Program-made: the position numbers and the translations under genes | DNA from: Betaproteobacteria bacterium TMED41 | GTDB lineage: Bacteria; Pseudomonadota; Gammaproteobacteria; Burkholderiales; Burkholderiaceae_A | Reading direction: 5' to 3' | Length of the DNA stretch: 5,441 nt | Assembly (NCBI GenBank): GCA_002167365.1 | Contig: NHCU01000054.1 | Coordinates: forward strand, 8,144-13,584 | Notes under the pieces: generated by a model | Told to the model about the DNA's origin: nothing | Seen by the model: the letters and a program-made list of their open reading frames with translations, nothing else | Databases searched by the model: none | Shown here: piece after piece, positions 1 to 5,441 of the stretch | Numbering within the stretch: the stretch's first letter is position 1 | Layout: each line of letters opens with the position of its first letter

Positions 1-51
1 ATTGTACTTCAACATACATGAAATTTTCACTACCAAATAGCGAACAACCAC

Positions 52-109
52 GAAAAAAAATTTCGAGGCTAAAGAAAATCTTAAAAAAAACTAAAAAAAA
101 CTAAAATAA
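52..109. other. Phased A-tracts (predicted curved DNA) in the intergenic region
   Basis: On the plus strand, A8 runs start at 53, 83 and 93, and a shorter A4 starts at 103; an AAAGAAAA stretch lies at 71-78. The starts are 10 or 30 bases apart, one or three helical turns, so the A-tracts face the same side of the helix and should bend the DNA. The unit CTAAAAAAAA is directly repeated at 91-100 and imperfectly flanked (TTAAAAAAAA at 81-90). Such tracts can act as promoter UP-like or nucleoid-protein sites. No gene is visible in this stretch. Confidence 0.5.
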
Positions 110-145
110 ATACGATACTTCTTATGATAATAAATTATCTTCCTC

Positions 146-170
146 GAATCAGTTTACCAATCCCTGACTC
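146..170 (-). other. Small 3' hairpin just after the glycosyltransferase stop
   Basis: On the minus strand GAGTCAG (170-164) can pair with CTGATTC (152-146) around an 11-base loop: seven base pairs, one of them G-U. It begins 12 bases after the TAA stop. No U-tract follows directly; the nearest T8 tracts are about 45 bases further on, so it is not a standard intrinsic terminator. It may be a weak mRNA 3' structure or chance, and it overlaps a promoter-like element. Confidence 0.3.
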
Positions 171-178
171 ACTGTCAA
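151..178 (-). promoter_or_regulatory. Promoter-like TTGACA / TAAACT pair reading leftward
   Basis: On the minus strand a perfect TTGACA (178-173) starts 3 bases after the glycosyltransferase stop. Sixteen bases later comes TAAACT (156-151), which matches TATAAT at four of six positions. This could be a sigma70-type promoter for a minus-strand gene beyond the left edge. The poor -10 and the lack of any visible downstream gene keep confidence low. Confidence 0.25.
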
Positions 179-181
179 AGA

Positions 182-3100
182 TTAATCATTTTTCACAGTA
201 ATTTTCTCCAACTCTTTTGTTGCTTTCTTCCAACATATTGATTCATCCGATTCACATTTGGGGTTGGCTTCTCTTTTTAGTGACAAATCCCATTCTTCAA
301 ATTGTCTTAAAAAAGACTCTGGGCTCTTACCTGAAAAAAAAGTGGCAAATTTTTCGCCAACTTCTCTAAAAACCGGAATATCTCTGCAAAATACAGGTAA
401 ACCTGATCTAAATGCTTCTACCAAAGGCAAACCATAACCTTCAGCCCAGGATGATGCAATTAAGCCTTTGCATTTGAAATATAGTTCTTGAAGAAACTCG
501 TCAGAGCAATCTTCCAACCAAATTAAATTTTTATTAAATTGCGGATGTTTCTTGATTCTTTTTGAAAGGGATTCAATGCACCAACCTTGTTTTCCAACAA
601 TTAATAATTTTTTGTTTACTCCGTCTGCCCATATTAACTCGAAAGCATCTAAAACTTGAGAATGCTCTTTTCGGGGTTCGACAGTACCTACCATTAAAAA
701 TACATCGTGGTTTTTCAGTGTATACCTAACAAACCATGCATTTTTAGGACTCCCAATTGTCCGGTCTTCATTAGATAATTCACTAGATAAACTAATTTTT
801 TGATTTGAAATGCTTTTTAGTCTGTAAGGATGATTTTTAGCAAGCCAATTTTCAACATCAAATTTTGTTGAATTTGAAATAGAAATAACTTGATCGTAAT
901 TAGTAATGGTTTCTAGCCAACTGTTAAAAATTGACCTCGCACCATCAGGGAAAAAATTGGGGTGCTTAATTGGGATTAAGTCATACACAACAAAATTTAG
1001 GCTAACGCCTTTTAGATACATCATATCTAGATATTTCTTCTGGCTTAAAACCACTTCAGGTTGAAGATCCAAGCCTAAAAAAATATCTCCTGGTGATGGA
1101 TCAATTAACTCATCGCCAGAAATATGGGGTAAATTGAGAAAATCTTGTACGAATTTCGTTGCTTTTCGATAACCGATCGTATCATTTTTTGCATATACGG
1201 GCTCAACTAGGTAGCCAACTGGTGGGTCCAGAAGCATGCAACGCAAAATGTTTCTTACAACCCTTTGAATACCAGTTCTAGCATCTCTATTTACCAATTC
1301 AGAGATATCAATGTAGTATTTGTTAATTCTTGGAACAGTTTCAAGCGAAGATGATAGGGCCTTAATCAAATTTAATTTGTCCAAATTATGTTTTGGAAGG
1401 CAGGAACTCTGTTTTAAGACTCGAAAAATACCCTCGACATTTGAATATTTAGAATCATAGAACTTTTCTATAGCAGAATAATAAGCCAAACCACATTTTT
1501 CAATGTCATGATTGTTGAGAACATAATTACTTCCATCTTCTGACAATCTCGACCTGTATTCCTCATCAAAACATAACGTCTCAATCGCCTTTTTTAATTC
1601 ATGGTCAGAAAAATCATTTTGAATCATCATTACCGAATTTTTTGGAAGACTCGCAAGGTCTCCGTGAGCATTAACAACAGTAGGAATAGAATAAGAGAGA
1701 CAGTCCAGCGCTGCAGCAGAAGTTTCTCCTCGGGTGTCAGTTCTTAATTGAACAGCCACATCAACTGACGAAAGCCAAGCCAAATATTCCCTTCTATTAA
1801 CCCAACCTGTACACCTTATTTGAATCTGGTTTTTATGTTTTTTTATCCTGCTTAATATAGTTTTATCAAACTCAGAGATCCCAGTTTGCCCAACAAACAC
1901 CAACTGGCTTGTCTTTGCTAGCGAAGAATCTAACCAACTATCTAATAAACGATCATTTAACTTATTTGGTCCCAGGTGCCCAAAAGATGCAACTACAAAT
2001 TGATTTTTGTCAATTTTAAGGCTTTCTCTTGCGATTTCACGTGGCAATCTTTCTGCTTTGGACCGAAAAAGAGGAACTACCCTACTTTTGTCTAGTGCAA
2101 TACTTCCGTACCATTTCTTAATTAATTTTAAAGCATATGGCGAATGAACGATCACCCCATATGAATCTTCAAATACACTCAAATTAGCTGGATGATCCTT
2201 TAAGAACTCACTATCAGAAGTTTCGATAATTTTTTTAATAGCACTGTAACCATGATTTTTAAATATTAAAGAATATTGATCAGGCCTTATACTTACGACT
2301 CCTCCCAGAAAGAAATCATGCAACACAGAAACTCCAGGATTTGTTTTCAAAAAATCAAACATCTCAACATGGAAATGAGAATTTCCAAAGTGATACAAAA
2401 CCCTATCAAATGAACCAGGGTTTGAGAAAAACTTATCATTACTCTGATATTTGAGATGGTTAGTCCACTTCGATTTGGGATCCTTGGGGTAATCAACGAT
2501 TGTTACCTCGTAATATTTTTTCAATTCTTTACTTAATTTTTCACTGTAATCAGCTATTCCACTTTTATCAGGAGGCATCGGAGAAAAATATGCAAGATTA
2601 AGTTTTTTTTCTTTATTGATTATTTCTAGCTTCTTATTTGGAGGGGCTTCTATAGTTGATTTAATTGCTTCAATACTTTTTTTGGCTACCTCTGACCATT
2701 CAAAGTTCTTTGCTCTTTTTGAGTTTTTTAGACACTGGTCTGACAAATCACTTGGCCCATTCAAAACAGATACAATTTTGTTAGAAAGGTCCTCAACATC
2801 AAAAGGATCAAAATAGATTAATGAATCGCCACCAATCTCCGGGATACTTGCGGCATTTGCAGCTAAAACTGGTGCCCCACAAGCCATTGCCTCCAAAACA
2901 GGGAGCCCAAAACCTTCTTGCCATGAGGGGAAAACAAAAAGCCTACAACCCCTATAAAGCCTTACCATTTCCTCATCTGCCACATAACCTGTAAAAACAA
3001 TCTGTTCCTCATTCAACTTTAAATTTTTTATGAGAATCTTTAATTCATCTAAATCGTCTTGAGAGATATGGCAGGTTATTATCAACTTGTAAGTATTCTT

Positions 3101-3829
3101 TAGTAACAGATTTGATTTGGAAAATGACTTTATTAAAAACTTTAAATTTTTGCGTGGGTCAATTCCTGATACCGAAAAAATATAGTTTCCCTTGGGCTTT
3201 GCTTCAGAGGCAAAAAAAAGATTGTGATCAACCGCTCCGCTTATATTGAAAAGTTTTTTCTCCGAAATGTTTAAATATTTCTTAACGGTTTTCTTAGAGT
3301 ACTCTGAGATAGTCAAAATACAGTCAATCCTCTTTAACTGCTCAAGGCGTTCCTCATACCACTGCTTTGAATGCCTACTTTTGAGATAGTAGTCTGGAAA
3401 AAGTAAGGGGATTAAATCGTACAGAATGACTGCGGTCTTGTATTTTGAATTGCAGTATTGTGCTTTGACAACTGCATTATCAACAAAACCTTCAAACAAA
3501 CTTGTTATCAACACAACATTTGGTTTTATGCGGTCTAAAACAGCCTCCCTCACAACATATGATCTCTCTCGCTCTTGAGAACTCATCAAATTATTAGTTG
3601 TGTTTGCACTAGGAAAAAACGTGTGGAAATTAAATTTAGGTACTAATGATTTGAAACTATTTTTTAAAGATAACCCCTCAGACAAAAAAGCTCCATTAAT
3701 TAAAAAATGGATATCATATTCATGGGAGAATCTTGCGCAGATTTCTGACACAATTGCCTTGGAATACCTACCAATACCTCTTTTGGAATTACAAGCCTGA
3801 GCTCCCTGTAAATCAATAACTATTTTCAC
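182..3829 (-). CDS. Three-domain GT4-type glycosyltransferase, WbdA-like polymerase candidate
   Basis: 1215 residues, GTG start, TAA stop. Three GT-B units in tandem. Domain 1 (about 1-390): IVIDLQGAQ (3-11) and RGIGRYS (17-23) at the N-terminus, YDLIP (137-141), phosphate-binding GIDPRKN (222-228), and an EX7E motif E305-E313 in EGFGLPVLE. Domain 2 (about 409-800): SPMPPDKSGIADYS (416-429), HDFFLGG (504-510), FGHLGPNK (616-623), and RGETSAAALDC (700-710) in place of EX7E. Domain 3 (about 837-1180): YYIDISELV (838-846), TGIQRVVRN (852-860), YDLIP (949-953), GTVEPRKE (1048-1055), and EX7E E1130-E1138 in EGYGLPLVE. The first residues match the usual WbdA-type N-terminus, which supports the GTG start despite a weak ribosome binding site. 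There are no membrane segments, so it should act on the cytoplasmic face, adding sugars from nucleotide donors to a lipid-linked chain. Three domains suggest up to three linkages, as in E. coli O8 WbdA. The third domain could instead act on a primer or branch. Enzyme class firm; sugars unknown. Confidence 0.9.
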   Translation of the reverse strand: MKIVIDLQGAQACNSKRGIGRYSKAIVSEICARFSHEYDIHFLINGAFLSEGLSLKNSFKSLVPKFNFHTFFPSANTTNNLMSSQERERSYVVREAVLDRIKPNVVLITSLFEGFVDNAVVKAQYCNSKYKTAVILYDLIPLLFPDYYLKSRHSKQWYEERLEQLKRIDCILTISEYSKKTVKKYLNISEKKLFNISGAVDHNLFFASEAKPKGNYIFSVSGIDPRKNLKFLIKSFSKSNLLLKNTYKLIITCHISQDDLDELKILIKNLKLNEEQIVFTGYVADEEMVRLYRGCRLFVFPSWQEGFGLPVLEAMACGAPVLAANAASIPEIGGDSLIYFDPFDVEDLSNKIVSVLNGPSDLSDQCLKNSKRAKNFEWSEVAKKSIEAIKSTIEAPPNKKLEIINKEKKLNLAYFSPMPPDKSGIADYSEKLSKELKKYYEVTIVDYPKDPKSKWTNHLKYQSNDKFFSNPGSFDRVLYHFGNSHFHVEMFDFLKTNPGVSVLHDFFLGGVVSIRPDQYSLIFKNHGYSAIKKIIETSDSEFLKDHPANLSVFEDSYGVIVHSPYALKLIKKWYGSIALDKSRVVPLFRSKAERLPREIARESLKIDKNQFVVASFGHLGPNKLNDRLLDSWLDSSLAKTSQLVFVGQTGISEFDKTILSRIKKHKNQIQIRCTGWVNRREYLAWLSSVDVAVQLRTDTRGETSAAALDCLSYSIPTVVNAHGDLASLPKNSVMMIQNDFSDHELKKAIETLCFDEEYRSRLSEDGSNYVLNNHDIEKCGLAYYSAIEKFYDSKYSNVEGIFRVLKQSSCLPKHNLDKLNLIKALSSSLETVPRINKYYIDISELVNRDARTGIQRVVRNILRCMLLDPPVGYLVEPVYAKNDTIGYRKATKFVQDFLNLPHISGDELIDPSPGDIFLGLDLQPEVVLSQKKYLDMMYLKGVSLNFVVYDLIPIKHPNFFPDGARSIFNSWLETITNYDQVISISNSTKFDVENWLAKNHPYRLKSISNQKISLSSELSNEDRTIGSPKNAWFVRYTLKNHDVFLMVGTVEPRKEHSQVLDAFELIWADGVNKKLLIVGKQGWCIESLSKRIKKHPQFNKNLIWLEDCSDEFLQELYFKCKGLIASSWAEGYGLPLVEAFRSGLPVFCRDIPVFREVGEKFATFFSGKSPESFLRQFEEWDLSLKREANPKCESDESICWKKATKELEKITVKND

Positions 3830-3836
3830 TTTTCTA
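3827..3836 (-). other. Methyltransferase stop to glycosyltransferase GTG start, 4-base gap
   Basis: The TAG stop (3836-3834) is followed by four A's and then GTG (3829-3827). The upstream sequence is purine-rich (CAAAAAGAAAAATAGAAAA) but has no recognisable GGAGG core. The close spacing suggests translational coupling. The start is fixed mainly by protein similarity: the conserved IVIDLQGAQ begins at residue 3, and no later start would preserve it. Confidence 0.75.
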
Positions 3837-5054
3837 TTTTTCTTTTTGAGTTTTTTCCAAAACAGCTAAAAATTTTTTTTCTTTTAAACTCATAAAGCTA
3901 TTTGTAGAATTCAATTTATTTACAAATCCATTTTTTAAGAATTGGGGAAATAATTTTCTTGCTATTTTTGCACGGTAATTTTTAAAAAATACTCTAAAAG
4001 GAAGATTTTTAAAATCAAAAAAAAAATTTCTCAAAAGGCTTTTTGATTTTCTAAAGATTTTTCCAGCATAGCGAAGTGGAAATGTTATGCGCCAAGACCT
4101 ACTATTTGTTACTCGTTGCAATTCTGTTTGATAAAAATGCGCCTGTTCGTTAATAGACTCTATTTCAGCCCTAATTTCCTGATGCATACCCTGGATTTCA
4201 GAGTGTAAATTTACTAAATTGTAACTTAATTCTTGTTTAATAGAATTAAGCTCATTATTAACCCAATCCTGGCTTTTATTGATTTTATTTTCAGTTTTAG
4301 TTATTTCTCCGCTCCATCTTTTTTCATAAAGACTAGCTAATTCATTTAATGAGTTTCCTCGAGTAACATTTAGTTCTCTAAGTAGTTCACTTGATGGAGA
4401 TTGCTTGCAATTTTTCAAAGCTAATAGTGCATAATCAGGGCTAACTCCTCCTAAAATGTCTATTAGAGTTACATTTTCTGTAGACAATTTTTTTTTGGAA
4501 TTCAATCCCCATAAATTTACATAATTAAATTTTAAATTTTGGAAAATAAATTTTAAAAGTTGAGGTGGTAAAGGTTTAACATGTGTCATGTCCATGTAAA
4601 AATTACAAGTTGAGACAATTATATTTTCAGGATTTGGGGTTTCTATGATTGTTAAACCCCCAGGTCTAAGCACTCTTTTGATTTCATTGATAACCCTTAA
4701 AAGGTAATCTGAACTAAAGTGCTCAACCAAATGAAAGGCGGTTAGAATATCGAAACTTGAATTTTCTTGTTTCTTCAAATATTCAAGCACATCTGCTTTT
4801 TCTAATTTCAAATTTGGTTGACCTATTGAAGCTAGCATTTCCTCATTAGAATCAATGCCAAGTGAGTCTATCGATAACTCCGTGGCAATTTTTAAAAACT
4901 CACCTCTTCCACAACCAAGATCAATTAGACGTGCGTCGGGCCTATTTTTATTGAATTCAACAAGCAAAGGTTTGTATACGTTTAACTTGCTAGAAACAGA
5001 AATGGGACTTCCTCTATGTTCATCCTCAAACTGCGCATATGTTGAATTTTTCAT
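3834..5054 (-). CDS. SAM-dependent methyltransferase with coiled-coil stalk and basic tail, WbdD-like glycan-capping candidate
   Basis: 406 residues, ATG start, TAG stop. Residues 1-215 form a class I Rossmann methyltransferase: a family-typical lead-in FEDEHRGS (9-16), SAM motif I LIDLGCGRGEFL (43-54), acidic ribose-binding candidate D68 in LGIDSN, FHLVEHF (107-113) at the motif IV position, and LRPGGLTIIETPNPENI (129-145). Residues 236-315 are a long helix with hydrophobics at 3/4 spacing (for example L269, I272, L276, L280, L283, I287, M290, I294, I298, I301), read as a coiled coil. SRSWRITFPLR (318-328) is a motif often seen after coiled coils in polysaccharide enzymes. Residues 328-406 carry 21 Lys/Arg, 4 acidic residues and 13 Phe. 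No protein-kinase domain is visible, unlike E. coli O9a WbdD but like the O8 form. Inferred role: methylating the terminal sugar of the growing chain to stop elongation and mark it for Wzt. It could instead methylate internal residues or a precursor. Methyltransferase fold sure; capping role likely but unproven. Confidence 0.88.
   Translation of the reverse strand: MKNSTYAQFEDEHRGSPISVSSKLNVYKPLLVEFNKNRPDARLIDLGCGRGEFLKIATELSIDSLGIDSNEEMLASIGQPNLKLEKADVLEYLKKQENSSFDILTAFHLVEHFSSDYLLRVINEIKRVLRPGGLTIIETPNPENIIVSTCNFYMDMTHVKPLPPQLLKFIFQNLKFNYVNLWGLNSKKKLSTENVTLIDILGGVSPDYALLALKNCKQSPSSELLRELNVTRGNSLNELASLYEKRWSGEITKTENKINKSQDWVNNELNSIKQELSYNLVNLHSEIQGMHQEIRAEIESINEQAHFYQTELQRVTNSRSWRITFPLRYAGKIFRKSKSLLRNFFFDFKNLPFRVFFKNYRAKIARKLFPQFLKNGFVNKLNSTNSFMSLKEKKFLAVLEKTQKEK
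5051..5054 (-). other. ATGA stop/start overlap (wzt to methyltransferase)
   Basis: The methyltransferase ATG (5054-5052) overlaps the wzt TGA (5053-5051). No Shine-Dalgarno-like GGAG is visible in the 20 bases upstream, which are A/T-rich (CCAATAATATTAATAA). Start by termination-reinitiation is therefore likely, tying methyltransferase output to Wzt translation. The FEDEHRGS motif a few residues in supports this ATG as the true start. Confidence 0.85.
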
Positions 5055-5441
5055 TTATTAATATTATTGGAAATTAGAGTCAAGGAGGGCTCTAATTTAC
5101 ATAAACCAACAAAATTAGGTCCTAAAACTCCAGCAATTTCAAATTCTAAAGTTGCATCCTCCCAGTGTAGACATTCAACAGTATGATCAGGACCCACATG
5201 AAGTGCAACAGTAAGAGTGTATTTTCCTGGTCCGAGGTTCATGACAGTATCCCAATTAGCCTGAAATGTTTCATTAGATTTGGAAGGTATTTCTACTCCC
5301 ATTAAATAAGAATTGGTCCCATATACATCTTGTCCAAATCTATCTCTAATTAAAAAACCAATAACAAGATCATCGATTTTTTCATTACAAAAAACGGTAC
5401 ATTTAATTTCTGCTTTTTCTCCAGACGAAATGCTATCCTTT
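5051..5441 (-). CDS. wzt: Wzt C-terminal carbohydrate-binding domain (partial; 5' end outside window)
   Basis: The reading frame stays open from the right edge (last full codon 5438-5440) to a TGA at 5051-5053, giving 129 visible residues without the N-terminus. An internal Met at 5300-5302 is not the true start, because the 46 codons upstream of it are also family-like. Seen: a GFLIRDRFGQDVYGTN block (visible residues 28-43), NLGPGKYTLTVALH (68-81), a H..EC.HWEDA stretch (86-96) and a closing FVGLCKLEP (110-118). These are hallmarks of the Wzt C-terminal beta-sandwich domain, which in polysaccharide ABC exporters binds the non-reducing end of the undecaprenyl-linked glycan in the cytoplasm and passes it to the Wzm channel. 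The ATPase domain (Walker A/B) must lie beyond the edge and cannot be checked. It overlaps the methyltransferase start by 4 bases, consistent with reader (Wzt) and modifier being co-produced. Family assignment is firm; ligand specificity is unknown. Confidence 0.9.
   Translation of the reverse strand, partial: KDSISSGEKAEIKCTVFCNEKIDDLVIGFLIRDRFGQDVYGTNSYLMGVEIPSKSNETFQANWDTVMNLGPGKYTLTVALHVGPDHTVECLHWEDATLEFEIAGVLGPNFVGLCKLEPSLTLISNNINK

Noticed and set aside
1..30. Possible start of another minus-strand gene (GTG at 30-28 reading VKISCMLKYN, or ATG at 19-17)
   Set aside because: Only about ten codons are visible, several frames are open, and there is no convincing ribosome binding site.
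48..68. Hairpin CGAAA/TTTCG with an all-T loop as an intrinsic terminator
   Set aside because: Five AT-rich pairs plus two after a mismatch, no GC-rich stem, and no trailing U-tract on the minus strand.
126..139. Palindrome GATAA-TAAA-TTATC as an operator
   Set aside because: Short and entirely A/T apart from the end pairs; expected by chance in such AT-rich DNA.
2616..2816. Plus-strand open frame of 66 codons
   Set aside because: It lies opposite the well-supported glycosyltransferase gene, has no recognisable motif, and is a shadow of it.
3600..3800. Plus-strand open frame of 66 codons
   Set aside because: Antisense to the conserved N-terminal coding region of the glycosyltransferase; no family features.
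4855..5061. Plus-strand open frame of 68 codons
   Set aside because: Antisense to the SAM-binding region of the methyltransferase; an opposite-strand shadow.
5051..5302. A separate small 83-residue protein starting at the Met at 5302
   Set aside because: The same frame continues upstream to the window edge with Wzt-like sequence (GFLIRDR, YGTN), so this is only an internal Met of wzt.
1..5441. CRISPR array, tRNA/rRNA genes, insertion sequences or phage attachment sites
   Set aside because: No spaced direct repeats, cloverleaf-like segments, transposase motifs or terminal inverted repeats were seen on either strand.

Overview
The window is a piece of a Gram-negative cell-surface polysaccharide locus of the ABC-transporter-dependent type (O-antigen or capsule-like glycan). 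All recognisable genes lie on the minus strand and read right to left: the C-terminal part of Wzt (the ATPase and carbohydrate-recognition subunit of the exporter), a SAM-dependent methyltransferase with a coiled-coil stalk and a basic tail, and a 1215-residue protein made of three GT-B/GT4-type glycosyltransferase domains. The DNA is AT-rich, about one third G+C by eye, with many A and T runs. I cannot name a genus. Wzt implies a Gram-negative envelope, and the weak ribosome binding sites fit an AT-rich aquatic or environmental bacterium, which is only a guess.

Layout. 5051-5440 (minus): wzt 3' end, continuing beyond the right edge. 3834-5054 (minus): methyltransferase, overlapping the wzt stop by 4 bases (ATGA). 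182-3829 (minus): triple glycosyltransferase with a GTG start, 4 bases after the methyltransferase stop. 1-181: AT-rich non-coding sequence with a small hairpin, a promoter-like pair starting at the end of the glycosyltransferase gene, and helically phased A-tracts. The extreme left edge may hold the first codons of another minus-strand gene, but this cannot be decided. The tight packing indicates one transcript whose promoter lies outside the window.

How the genes fit together. Order and domain content resemble wzt-wbdD-wbdA of the E. coli O8/O9a polymannose O-antigens. There a multidomain WbdA polymerises the repeat, WbdD caps the non-reducing end and sets chain length through a coiled-coil ruler, and the Wzt C-terminal domain recognises the cap for export. 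Here the capping candidate has a methyltransferase and a coiled coil but no kinase, and the polymerase candidate has three glycosyltransferase domains, so the best comparison is the O8 type (methyl cap, trifunctional polymerase). The sugars, linkages and methylated position cannot be read from sequence.

I did not find a clearly new system. The most useful points are this compact cap/ruler/polymerase/export module, the altered catalytic motif in the middle glycosyltransferase domain, the Phe/Lys-rich tail of the methyltransferase, and the phased A-tracts and promoter-like site after the last gene.
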